DNA of 24,614 nt, taken from contig DASQSI010000026.1 in NCBI GenBank assembly GCA_035642415.1, forward strand, positions 1 through 24,614, given 5' to 3'. Origin of the DNA: Rubrobacter_F sp035642415 (GTDB lineage: Bacteria; Actinomycetota; Rubrobacteria; Rubrobacterales; Rubrobacteraceae). Below are positions 1 through 7,456 of the stretch, piece after piece (the stretch's first letter is position 1; each line of letters opens with the position of its first letter). The notes under the pieces were generated by a model. It worked only from the letters and a program-made list of their open reading frames with translations. It did no database searches and was not told the DNA's origin. The position numbers and the translations under genes are program-made.

Positions 1-1
1 C

Positions 2-313
2 CCGGTCGGCGACGAAGACTCCTCTCACCTCGGCGACTTCCTCGAGGACGCAGGTACCGTAACACCGACGGAGGCGGTCTCGGAGGCGCTCTTGAAGTCC
101 CATCTCAGGGAGGCTTTAGACGAGCTGCCGGAGAGAGAGCGTCAGATCATCGAGCTCCGCTTCGGAATGAAGGATGACAGGCCTCGCACCCTCGAGGAGG
201 TCGGCCGTGAGTTCGATATTACTCGCGAACGAGTCAGACAGATCCAGATGAAGACCCTTAATCTCCTCCGCGAGCAGCGCCGCACCCAGAACCTGCGTGA
301 GTACCTCAGATAG
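2..313 (+). CDS. rpoD: Primary sigma factor RpoD/SigA, C-terminal part (5' end outside window)
   Basis: This is the C-terminal ~103 residues of the principal RNA polymerase sigma factor; the frame is open from base 2, so the gene begins upstream of the window. The visible part starts with PVGDEDSSHLGDFLED, the end of region 3 typical of group 1 sigma factors. It continues into region 4, with ELPERERQIIELRFG (4.1) and the helix-turn-helix TLEEVGREFDITRERVRQIQ (4.2), which recognises the -35 element. It ends with LREYLR and a TAG stop. An ATG/TTG-initiated reading of only 73 residues would be a false short call, because the open frame and homology run through upstream. The next gene begins inside its last codons, suggesting co-transcription or translational coupling. 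Identification as a primary rather than alternative sigma is based on the region 3/4 sequence. Confidence 0.93.
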   Translation, partial: PVGDEDSSHLGDFLEDAGTVTPTEAVSEALLKSHLREALDELPERERQIIELRFGMKDDRPRTLEEVGREFDITRERVRQIQMKTLNLLREQRRTQNLREYLR

Positions 314-1115
314 CTCCTCGGAAGCTTCCTCCGAAGAACTTCATCGCTTCGTCCGCGACCTAGCGCGGCAAGTGTGCGAGTTGCAGCTCTCGCGCTACGA
401 GGAGCCTGGTGAGATCAAGGAGAAGGCCCCGAAGGACCTTGTAACCGACGTGGACCTGCTCTGCGAAGAGCTTTTGATCTCCCAGATAAGCGAACGCTAC
501 CCCGACGATGCTATCCTCTCTGAAGAGAGCGGAGGTAAGATCTCGCCCACGGGACATACGTGGCTTCTTGACCCTCTGGACGGCACAGCCAACTTCTCGC
601 GGGCGAACCCAATTTTTTGTACGTGCATCTCCGTAGTCGAGGGCGAGGAGGTGAAGCATGCCGCCGTCGCCGCCCCGCGTCTCGGCGACATCTACCATGC
701 GAGGCTCGGCGCAGGGGCTTTTCGGGACTCTAAAGGGAAGACCTATACCTTGCATGTCGGAGAAACGGAGGAGCTCGAGCGCGCTTTCGTCGGGGCGGAC
801 ATGGCCTTACCGGCCGCCGTCAACGAGCCTTACAAAAACGGGGTCCTGGAGGTCTTCCGTTCCTGCTGGCAACTCCGCTCGCTCGGCAGCGCGGGTATCC
901 GTGGGGCTTGGGTCGCAGCGGGCTATCTCGACCTCTGCATAGGCACCCGTAACACCGTCTGGGACTACGCCCCGACCGCCCTTCTGGTCTCAGAAGCTGG
1001 TGGCCGTGTAACGAACCTCGCCGGCGACCCCTGGACCTACGACTCTGAAGGACTCCTCGCCACCAACAACGAAGCCCTCCACGCGGAGGTATTGGAGATC
1101 TTGGCCGAGGATTAA
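297..1115 (+). CDS. Inositol monophosphatase family protein
   Basis: This is a 272-residue Mg2+-dependent phosphatase of the inositol monophosphatase/SuhB family, a normal length for the family. Visible signatures are KDLVTDVD (residues 47-53), the metal-binding LSEES (E76/E77), the first signature WLLDPLDGTANF (D92, D95, about 89-100), and the C-terminal WDYAPTALLVSEAGG. Family members hydrolyse myo-inositol-1-phosphate, but some act on fructose-1,6-bisphosphate, histidinol phosphate or PAP, so the substrate is not settled. The GTG start at 297 overlaps the sigma factor gene by 17 bases and has only a weak ribosome binding site. A start further in is possible, since the first ~13 residues are Ser-rich and not conserved. 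The following PLP gene starts 35 bases after its stop. Confidence 0.9.
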   Translation: MSTSDSSSEASSEELHRFVRDLARQVCELQLSRYEEPGEIKEKAPKDLVTDVDLLCEELLISQISERYPDDAILSEESGGKISPTGHTWLLDPLDGTANFSRANPIFCTCISVVEGEEVKHAAVAAPRLGDIYHARLGAGAFRDSKGKTYTLHVGETEELERAFVGADMALPAAVNEPYKNGVLEVFRSCWQLRSLGSAGIRGAWVAAGYLDLCIGTRNTVWDYAPTALLVSEAGGRVTNLAGDPWTYDSEGLLATNNEALHAEVLEILAED

Positions 1116-1150
1116 CCGTCGGCTTTTGAAGAGAGAAAGAGCGAAACTCA

Positions 1151-2293
1151 ATGCACCTCCCGCGCAAGATGTTCCCCGCCCTAGCCGGCAACTCCTACGC
1201 TTACCTGAACTCCGGCGGCAGCGGCCCGCCCTCCTACGACACGATAAGGGCCATGCGCGAGGTGGACGACCTGTGCTCAGGGCCCGCCTACCTCGAGGGT
1301 GCCGACTTCTATGCCCACCAAGGTAAAGCGTATGCCCGCGCCCGCGAGGTCGCAGCCCAACTCATAAATGCGGACCCCGAGAACATCGCCCTCACCCAGA
1401 ACACCACCCATGGCATGAACCTCGGGGCCTTTGCCCTTGACTGGCGGGAAGGTGACGAGATCGTATCCAGCCGCTCGGAGCACCCGGGCAGCCTCGTCCC
1501 GCTTCGCGCTCTGGGGAAGCGCTACGGCGTCCGGCTCAGACTCCTCGCGCCCCCGGTGACAGCTGAGAAGGTCGAGGAAGCGATGACTAGCAAAACGCGC
1601 CTCGTCGCGCTCTCGCATGTGGACTGGACTACGGGTGAGATTCTACCGCTAGAGGAGATCTGCGCCTTAGCTCGCTTCCAAGACGCCTTTACCCTGGTGG
1701 ACGGTGCTCAATCAATCGGGAACGTTCCAGTAGACGTCCCCCGGACCGGCGCTGATATGTACGCCTTCACCGGCCATAAATGGGTTTTGGGTCCGGAGGG
1801 CATGGGCGCCTTCTACGTCCGGCCCGGCTGCGAAGTTTGGAGCACGAACTTCGGCTACGCCTCCCTCTCGGACCCGGAGAGGTTTTTCAGAGCGGAGAGC
1901 GGCTATTGGAGGTACATACACGAGGGCGCGAGACGCTTCGAAGCCTCGACGATGAGCCCGGCCCTTGCGGCCGGTTTCGCTGCAGCGGTCAGCGCCGTCC
2001 ACGAGCGTGGGGCGGAAGGGTTCGCCGAAATCTTAAGCCGCGCCGACCTTCTGGCCGGTCTCCTGAAGAGGGTGCCCCGCGTTGCGCTCCGCTCCTCCAG
2101 CCCCGCCTGCTCGGGACTCGTCAGCTTCGAGGTCGCAGGCATAGCGGCGAAGGAGGCCGTCGAGAAGCTCCTCACGCAGAAGTTCGTTGTTCGCTTCATC
2201 CCGAAGCCGTACCCTTACATCCGAGCAAGCACTCACCTGTTCAACACCGAGGAAGAACTTGAAGCGTTGGCGGATGCCGTAAGCAAGCTGTAA
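1151..2293 (+). CDS. Class V aminotransferase-fold PLP enzyme (cysteine desulfurase/isopenicillin-N-epimerase-like)
   Basis: This is a 380-residue fold-type I PLP enzyme of the class V aminotransferase/SufS-like superfamily. The Schiff-base lysine is K210 in TGHKWVLGPEG, and the cofactor-contacting DGAQSIG is at 184-190 (D184, Q187). TQNTTHGMN near 82-90 forms the phosphate-cup region, and LSHVDWTTGEILP at 154-166 is characteristic of the epimerase/desulfurase-like subgroup. An active-site Cys loop as in true cysteine desulfurases is not obvious; Cys317 lies in a segment 'SSPACSGLVS' that differs from IscS and SufS. A role in Fe-S assembly is therefore doubtful, and an aminotransferase, lyase or epimerase is more likely. 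The ATG at 1151 was chosen because the family N-terminus begins just after it; the purine-rich gagagaaagag upstream may serve as ribosome binding site. Confidence 0.85.
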   Translation: MHLPRKMFPALAGNSYAYLNSGGSGPPSYDTIRAMREVDDLCSGPAYLEGADFYAHQGKAYARAREVAAQLINADPENIALTQNTTHGMNLGAFALDWREGDEIVSSRSEHPGSLVPLRALGKRYGVRLRLLAPPVTAEKVEEAMTSKTRLVALSHVDWTTGEILPLEEICALARFQDAFTLVDGAQSIGNVPVDVPRTGADMYAFTGHKWVLGPEGMGAFYVRPGCEVWSTNFGYASLSDPERFFRAESGYWRYIHEGARRFEASTMSPALAAGFAAAVSAVHERGAEGFAEILSRADLLAGLLKRVPRVALRSSSPACSGLVSFEVAGIAAKEAVEKLLTQKFVVRFIPKPYPYIRASTHLFNTEEELEALADAVSKL

Positions 2294-2321
2294 CGCACTG
2301 ATAAGAGGCTAAAGGAGTCCG

Positions 2322-5300
2322 ATGAAAAGCCAGGATAAACACCGCTTGGAGCGCTGCGCCCGCCGCCTAGAGGACCTCTATGCCTGGCGCAACGCTCAGG
2401 TGCATCCCATCCGGGAGTGGCTATTCACCGCTCAGGGTGACATCGCCCGCACAATCAGCCTCGGCGAAGACTGGCCTGTGGTGGACATGCCGGTCAGCTT
2501 CACCGCGAGCACCATGATTCCCTATGAGTGGGCGGGGCAGCCCGTCGAACTCGAGCTGTGGCTGGGAGGCGAAGGCTTCGTTTGCCTCTCGGTCGGCATC
2601 GAGGGGGGGTTAGATCCCTTCCACCGCAGCTTCCACGTTACCGACGCTGCGCGGGGCGGGGAGCCACTCGAGATCCGGGCAGAAGTCGTCCCCAAAGGGC
2701 TGTTCGGCTCGCACATTCGAGAGCCGCGACTCCAGCAGGCTTGCCTCGTCGTGCCTGAGACCGAGGTGATAGCGCTGGAGCACGACCTGCGCGTAATCGT
2801 GGAAGCATGCGCGCAGCTTGGCGACCACGAGGTCGTTCCGCACCTGCTCGACGTGCTCGACCTTGCGTTCACCAGCCTTGCCACCGATTGGCCCTCGGCG
2901 ACCGAAGTTGCTTTCACGAGGTTCCATCACGGATACGAGAACCCGCTGGGACAGGGTCTTTGGAGCCTCCCCCCCGCCTTCGCCGACGAGGCCGTCGACG
3001 TGAACCGGATGGGTCGCGAGCTGTGGAGCCTCCCTCGTGCGCCACAACCATTCGAGCCTCTCCCAAAGACGGCGCGTCGAGCCGTACGGAGCACCCGGGC
3101 GAAAGTGTCCGAGCGCCTGGAGGAGATCAAACAAGAACACCCGCCGGTCGGCCGACTGGCGCTGACCGGACACGCTCACATCGACCTCGCATGGCTTTGG
3201 CCGCTGCACGAAACCCACCGCAAAGCACGCCGCACCTTCTCCAGCGTGCTGCGACTCATGGACCGGTACGAGGACTTTACCTTCAACCAGTCCTCCGCCC
3301 AGCTTTACACCTGGGTAGAGGAAGAGCATCCCGAACTGTTCATGCGCATCCGAGAGCGCATCAAGGAGGGGCGTTGGGAGCCCGTTGGAGGTTCATGGAC
3401 GGAACCGGATTGCCAGATCACGGGGGGAGAATCCTTCGTGCGCCAGCTGTTTTACGGGCAGCGGTACTTCGAAGAGAAGTTCGGCACGCGCTGCAAGGTA
3501 GCTTGGCTCCCGGATGCGTTCGGCTTCTCTCCGGGCATACCCCAACTTCTACGCGGCGCGGGTCTGGAAGGGTTCTTTACCTGCAAGCTGAACTGGAACG
3601 AGACCAACGCCTTTCCTTTCGATCTGTTCTGCTGGGAGGGGATAGACGGTAGCCACGTGACGGCGCACATGTCCGACAACCCCGGACCGGATTACAATGG
3701 TATTGTCCGTCCGTTCGACCTGCTGGGCACTTGGCGCAACTTCAAGGAGAAGCGCCTTCATCCCGAGAGCCTATTCTCCTTCGGATGGGGTGACGGTGGA
3801 GGCGGTCCCAGCGAAAAGATGCTCGAGAACTACGCGCGGCTCAAGAGCTTCCCGGCCCTGCCGCGCCTCCGGATGACACGGGTGGGAGACTTTTATGCGA
3901 CGTTGCCTAAAGAAGGTCTCCCCAAGTGGGTTGGTGAGCTTTACCTCGAGCTGCACCGGGGGACGCTCACCTCGCATGGAGAGGTTAAGAAGCTCAACCG
4001 CGCAGGGGAGCATAGGTTGCTCGAAGCTGAAGCTTTCTCCACCATCGCCGGGGTACACGGCGATGGGGAACCCTACAATGTTTTGGAGAAGGCCTGGAAG
4101 ACCCTGCTCCTCAACCAGTTCCACGATATCCTTCCTGGCTCTTCCATAGAAGAAGTATACGAGGATGCGCACCACCAGCTCGCCGAAGTCCTAAAAACCG
4201 CAGCAAGCGTGCGCGATAAAGCCCTGAACTATCTGGCGAGCCTCGTAGAAACCGACGATGAAAAGGATGCGTTTTTGGTAGCTAATGCTGGGCTCGCTTC
4301 AAAAGCGCTCTCCGTACTTTTGCCCGGCGTCGATGATGCGGCGGCGATCACCGACGCAAGTGGCAAGCCCGTCTCTGCCCAACGAACCGAACAAGGTCTC
4401 CTCGTTCACGATCCGCGCCGTCGCGTCCCGGGACTGGGCTGGACGACGCTTTTCGTGGCTCGCCGCGAAAGTGGGCTCGAAGAAGAATCGCTGTCCGAAA
4501 CTTACGCCGAGCTTGAGGGAAGCGGTGCGGTCCTCGAGAACGACCTCTTGCGGGTGGTTATCGGTGCGGATGGTACGCTCAAGCAGGTGTTCGACAAAGT
4601 GGTGGTACGGGAGGTCCTCGAGGGTCGCGGCAACCAGCTGTGGGCCTACGTAGATAAACCCCGCGAGTGGGACGCCTGGGACATCGACGAGTCCTACAAG
4701 CAGGAAGGTCAAGAGATCCGGGAGGCAGAGGAGATCGAAGTGCTCGAGCCGGGACCGCTGCGCGCTGCGGTACGGGTTAGACGCATTTGGCGGGGTTCGC
4801 GCATAGTGCAAACGTACCAGCTTCTGGCCGGTTCTAGGCGCCTGAATATAGAGACGCACATCGAGTGGCATGAGCGGCAGATCCTCTTAAGAGCGCTCTT
4901 CCCTCTGGCCGTGCGCTCACACGAAGCGACTTTCGAAACGATGTACGGTGTCGTACGGCGGTCTACCCATCGCAACACCTCCTGGGATAGGGCGCGCTTC
5001 GAGGTGGCGGCTCACCGCTTTGCCGACCTCTCCGAACCAGGCTACGGCGTCGCCATCCTCAACGACGGCAAGTATGGACACAGCGCGTGCGATAACGTGC
5101 TCGGGATCAGCCTCCTCAGGAGCCCTATTCACCCGGACCCCTTCGCCGACGAGGGCGAGCACCACTTCACCTACAGCCTGCTCCCCCACGAGGGAGACTG
5201 GACAGGAGCGGGAGTGGTACAAGAAGCGTTAGCGCTGAACAGCCCTCTGTGCGCCGCAGAGGCCAAACCGGGCCAAGGAACGTTGCCGCCCGAATCCGGG

Positions 5301-5564
5301 CTGATAGCGATCGAGGGCGTGACGCTGGCGCTAGGAAGCCTCAAAAAAGCGGAGGATGGTAGGGGTTTGATCCTACGCCTCTATGAGCCGCATGGCGCCA
5401 GAGGCAAAAGCGTCTTACGCTTTGCCAGGGAGATAAAACGAGCCGAGGCGACCAACCTCCTGGAAGAGAAGAGCGAGACGCTTTTCGCCGAAAGGAATAC
5501 ACTGCGCATGGAGGTGCGCCCGTTCGAGGTGCTGACGCTACGGCTCGAACTGCAAGAAAGCTAG
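2322..5564 (+). CDS. Alpha-mannosidase, glycoside hydrolase family 38
   Basis: This is a 1080-residue retaining alpha-mannosidase of GH38, in the usual size range of bacterial and class II/cytosolic enzymes. Residues 1-250 form the N-terminal beta domain. The catalytic domain opens with GHAHIDLAWLW (H284, H286 and D288, Zn2+ ligands). The nucleophile is D398 in WLPDAFGFS, and conserved QFHDILPGSSI follows near residue 600. The C-terminal ~450 residues are the beta-sandwich mannosidase domains. No signal peptide is seen, so it probably acts in the cytoplasm on imported or internal mannosides. A good ribosome binding site (aaaggag) precedes the ATG at 2322, only 28 bases after the PLP gene, consistent with a shared transcript. 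The exact linkage specificity cannot be read from the sequence. Confidence 0.94.
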   Translation: MKSQDKHRLERCARRLEDLYAWRNAQVHPIREWLFTAQGDIARTISLGEDWPVVDMPVSFTASTMIPYEWAGQPVELELWLGGEGFVCLSVGIEGGLDPFHRSFHVTDAARGGEPLEIRAEVVPKGLFGSHIREPRLQQACLVVPETEVIALEHDLRVIVEACAQLGDHEVVPHLLDVLDLAFTSLATDWPSATEVAFTRFHHGYENPLGQGLWSLPPAFADEAVDVNRMGRELWSLPRAPQPFEPLPKTARRAVRSTRAKVSERLEEIKQEHPPVGRLALTGHAHIDLAWLWPLHETHRKARRTFSSVLRLMDRYEDFTFNQSSAQLYTWVEEEHPELFMRIRERIKEGRWEPVGGSWTEPDCQITGGESFVRQLFYGQRYFEEKFGTRCKVAWLPDAFGFSPGIPQLLRGAGLEGFFTCKLNWNETNAFPFDLFCWEGIDGSHVTAHMSDNPGPDYNGIVRPFDLLGTWRNFKEKRLHPESLFSFGWGDGGGGPSEKMLENYARLKSFPALPRLRMTRVGDFYATLPKEGLPKWVGELYLELHRGTLTSHGEVKKLNRAGEHRLLEAEAFSTIAGVHGDGEPYNVLEKAWKTLLLNQFHDILPGSSIEEVYEDAHHQLAEVLKTAASVRDKALNYLASLVETDDEKDAFLVANAGLASKALSVLLPGVDDAAAITDASGKPVSAQRTEQGLLVHDPRRRVPGLGWTTLFVARRESGLEEESLSETYAELEGSGAVLENDLLRVVIGADGTLKQVFDKVVVREVLEGRGNQLWAYVDKPREWDAWDIDESYKQEGQEIREAEEIEVLEPGPLRAAVRVRRIWRGSRIVQTYQLLAGSRRLNIETHIEWHERQILLRALFPLAVRSHEATFETMYGVVRRSTHRNTSWDRARFEVAAHRFADLSEPGYGVAILNDGKYGHSACDNVLGISLLRSPIHPDPFADEGEHHFTYSLLPHEGDWTGAGVVQEALALNSPLCAAEAKPGQGTLPPESGLIAIEGVTLALGSLKKAEDGRGLILRLYEPHGARGKSVLRFAREIKRAEATNLLEEKSETLFAERNTLRMEVRPFEVLTLRLELQES

Positions 5565-5619
5565 CTGGCGGCCTGTTGCTAAGTACCGGTTCTGGTTGTA
5601 CAAACTTGGTTCTTAAGGC

Positions 5620-5694
5620 CTAGCTTCTGCTAAATGGGGCTTCTTTGATCTCGTCGTAGTGCCTTCGATGCACACCATAGTCTTTATCATTCAC
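5620..5694 (-). CDS. Possible tiny ORF (24 residues)
   Basis: A minus-strand frame starts at GTG (5694) and reads MNDKDYGVHRRHYDEIKEAP before stopping at TAG (5620-5622). AGAAGGATTTTGTG puts a good Shine-Dalgarno about five bases before the GTG, the main support for translation. It is in the same frame as the longer open frame upstream (5722-5991), separated from it by a single TAA at 5722-5724. The two could therefore be pieces of one decayed gene. No family is recognised and the call is tentative. Confidence 0.25.
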   Translation of the reverse strand: MNDKDYGVHRRHYDEIKEAPFSRS

Positions 5695-5721
5695 AAAATC
5701 CTTCTGCCAGCCACCGGACCC

Positions 5722-5991
5722 TTAAGCGCTTGGCCCACTCAACCTAAGCTCGCCCTGCTCGACCCTCCTAGCAAAGTTCTCCAGGTCCTCGCGCAGTTCG
5801 CGCTCGGGGTTGGAGATGACCTCGGCCACGAGCTGAGAAAGGGAAACATCCCGGCTAATCTGCTTATACACTCGTAACGCCACAGGGCGGATAGCTTTTG
5901 GGAAATAACCTTCTTTAAGGCTATCTCTGGCTAAAAGGGCATAAAAAGAGCCGGGGCTTTTAGACCCCGGCCCTCCTAGAACGCTATGTTC
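5722..5991 (-). pseudogene. Unrecognised minus-strand frame, start-less (possible gene remnant)
   Basis: The minus strand is open for 90 codons before the TAA at 5722-5724. The peptide has a strongly protein-like composition: FYALLARDSLKEGYFPKAIR, then RVYKQISRDVSLSQLVAEVI, then NPERELREDLENFARRVEQG, rich in amphipathic helix with balanced charges. No ATG is present; the only plausible starts are GTG at 5883 or 5871, neither with a ribosome binding site. The upstream part of the frame also runs across a rho-independent terminator. The simplest reading is the C-terminal remnant of a decayed or truncated gene. The helix pattern VSLSQLVAEVI loosely recalls small DNA-binding or antitoxin proteins, but I do not assign a family. 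Confidence 0.4.
5943..5971 (-). terminator. Rho-independent terminator of the small secreted-protein gene
   Basis: A 7-bp GC stem (GCCGGGG at 5950-5956 pairing with CCCCGGC at 5965-5971, 8-base loop) is followed on the minus strand by a T-run (AAAAA on the plus strand at 5943-5947). It lies about 30 bases past the stop codon at 6002 and fits as that gene's terminator. Confidence 0.8.
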
Positions 5992-6001
5992 TTAGCTTTT
6001 G

Positions 6002-6334
6002 CTACTTAGCAGCCGCAGCCTGGGAGATGGTCTGCGAGCAGGTAGCCGTCTCCGAGGGAGTTATGGTTTCCTCGCTGCCCGCGAACTCTATGTCATCAGC
6101 CTTAGATTCGAACTGAACCGTTCCCTGCTCGTTGGCAACCTGGCCAGTGTTGGCCACCTGCTGAGCAACCGGGCAAGCATTGACGTTGTCGCCCTTGTTG
6201 CTGAAGGCGAACGACGGCGAAGCCTTACCACTAGTGATCCTTCTCTCAGAGAACCCTTGGCTCTGCGCTATGACGGGGGCGGCTGCCACCACCACTATGG
6301 CCAGCATCGCTACCACCAATATCAGCTTTCTCAA
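6002..6334 (-). CDS. Small secreted protein, two cysteines (hypothetical)
   Basis: A 110-residue exported protein of unknown function. The start is set at TTG 6334, which sits eight bases after a strong GGAAGGAGG; the frame extends further upstream without comparable signals. From here the protein begins MRKLILVVAMLAIVVVAAAP followed by VIAQ, a typical signal peptide with likely cleavage after A23. The mature part (~87 residues) is Gln/Ala/Thr-rich and has exactly two cysteines, C54 and C99, which could form a disulfide outside the cell. It stands alone, with its own terminator downstream at 5943-5971. No enzyme motif or known family is recognised. Confidence 0.75.
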   Translation of the reverse strand: MRKLILVVAMLAIVVVAAAPVIAQSQGFSERRITSGKASPSFAFSNKGDNVNACPVAQQVANTGQVANEQGTVQFESKADDIEFAGSEETITPSETATCSQTISQAAAAK

Positions 6335-6635
6335 CTTCTCTGCCTCCTTCCAAAGCCACACTGTTAATACTCGCCAACGAACTATAAAGACTCTTAACCT
6401 TAAAGGCAAATCTAAAGCGCGCTTGCACGCCCATAAGGGTTAGCATCATGCTTATAGATACATTCACAGCGCGGTAGTTAGGCAACGTTGCCGCGTGGAC
6501 CCACCCTTATAGGTCCTTCGGTAGCCTGGAGGAAGCAGGGTGACCTCTCCACTGTCCAGCTACCCACTTCTAACGCCACAAGGAGAATAGCCTTGGCAAT
6601 TTAGGTTCTCATAAGCGGTAGACAAGACCCGTTAC
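6335..6635. other. Intergenic region upstream of two divergent small genes
   Basis: About 300 bases between the minus-strand secreted-protein gene and the plus-strand coiled-coil gene. It should contain both promoters, but I see no convincing -35/-10 pair. It holds one copy of a short repeated motif, TGTGGCGTTA (minus strand, about 6571-6580), discussed as a finding. Confidence 0.5.
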
Positions 6636-6929
6636 GTGGTACTGGACACTGACATGATTCGGCATGCCGACGTCCGAAGCACCGTCTCCGACAATCATGT
6701 CGCCGACATGACACACGTTGTCGCAAACCTGGAGGAACAGGTTGCATTCCTCCGCGAGGTTATCAGAAGCTGGGATCGCGAATTACGGCGTCGCGAAGAG
6801 GAGTACCGTGAGGAAAGCCATCGCAAAGATCACTTGCTTGCTGCTGCCCTACAAAGCATCCCCGAGCTAGAACCCGCCTCAGAGCCTCGAGAAGACCCTG
6901 AGACGGCCTCCGCCAGCATCGAAGGGTAG
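6636..6929 (+). CDS. Small coiled-coil protein (hypothetical, possibly truncated)
   Basis: A 97-residue charged protein. VANLEEQVAFLREVIRSWDR followed by ELRRREEEYREESHRKDHLL forms a long amphipathic helix likely to be a coiled coil. It then reads AAALQSIPELEPASEP with an acidic Pro/Glu tail. This helix-plus-'ALxxIPxLE'-tail layout resembles the C-terminus of actinobacterial proteins that usually carry an N-terminal helix-turn-helix domain; that domain is absent here, so the gene may be a truncated descendant. The start is uncertain: GTG 6636, ATG 6654 or ATG 6708 are in frame and none has a strong ribosome binding site. The next gene follows 79 bases downstream. Confidence 0.6.
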   Translation: MVLDTDMIRHADVRSTVSDNHVADMTHVVANLEEQVAFLREVIRSWDRELRRREEEYREESHRKDHLLAAALQSIPELEPASEPREDPETASASIEG

Positions 6930-7008
6930 AGAGAAAACTCCCTAAGGGCACAGAAGCCTCCCTGTGGCGTAGGTTATTCGGAAGCTCTAAGAACTGGGAG
7001 AGGACGAT

Positions 7009-7410
7009 ATGCAAAACCGCAGCACGGCTGAAGACATCCTCGCTCGCTTCAGCGACTTAGAGAACAACCCCAACGAGACCATCTCCCCTTACCTAGAGTT
7101 CAATGTTGGGGGGAAGCTTTACTATTTCACTCCCGGCGGGTTTCTCTATCGTAGAGACCCCGGCACAGAAGCGGTGGGAGGCTTCTTCTGTGGCTACCTC
7201 ACCGAGGAGGTCTGGCGCTACAGAACATCTGAACAGGCAGAAGAAGTAGAAGCTCCCATAAAGGCGGAACGGCGTCCCTGGTGGCGCTTTTGGCGCTACG
7301 AGGAGGCGTTACCCGAAATCGTCTCCAGGAGGATCCCAGCGAGGTTGGCCCACAACCCGCTCGAAGCGCACCTCTGGTACCCAGCCGGCCAGCAGGACGC
7401 GGAACGATAG
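7009..7410 (+). CDS. Hypothetical protein, 133 residues, aromatic-rich
   Basis: The family is not recognised. The ATG at 7009 follows GGGAGAGGACGAT, an acceptable ribosome binding site. The N-terminal ~70 residues look like a compact beta-rich domain (EFNVGGKLYYFTPGGFLYRR). A striking Trp/Arg cluster RRPWWRFWRYEE follows at about residues 88-99, then an Arg/Pro-rich tail ending in AHLWYPAGQQ. There is no signal peptide and no clear transmembrane segment; the Trp/Arg patch could bind membrane surface or nucleic acid, but this is speculation. It lies downstream of the coiled-coil gene on the same strand and converges with trmFO. Confidence 0.65.
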   Translation: MQNRSTAEDILARFSDLENNPNETISPYLEFNVGGKLYYFTPGGFLYRRDPGTEAVGGFFCGYLTEEVWRYRTSEQAEEVEAPIKAERRPWWRFWRYEEALPEIVSRRIPARLAHNPLEAHLWYPAGQQDAER

Positions 7411-7456
7411 CTCGGGCAGTTTAATATTTTAAGCCGGTACTGACCGCCGGTTGCTC

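Larger units (their letters stand above)
5565..6001. other. Intergenic stretch with minus-strand open-frame remnants
   Basis: No complete conventional gene is visible in these 437 bases between the mannosidase stop and the next minus-strand stop. They hold a tiny minus-strand reading frame, a longer minus-strand frame lacking a good start, and a rho-independent terminator, each listed separately. No terminator with a clear T-tract is visible right after the mannosidase stop. Confidence 0.6.

Noticed and set aside
5659..5877. 72-codon plus-strand open frame after the mannosidase
   Set aside because: The minus strand over the same bases has a much more protein-like reading; the plus-strand frame lacks a ribosome binding site.
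7411..7456. Terminator between the 133-residue gene and trmFO
   Set aside because: ACCGGC/GCCGGT-like stretches are present but the stem is only about four clean base pairs, too weak to call.
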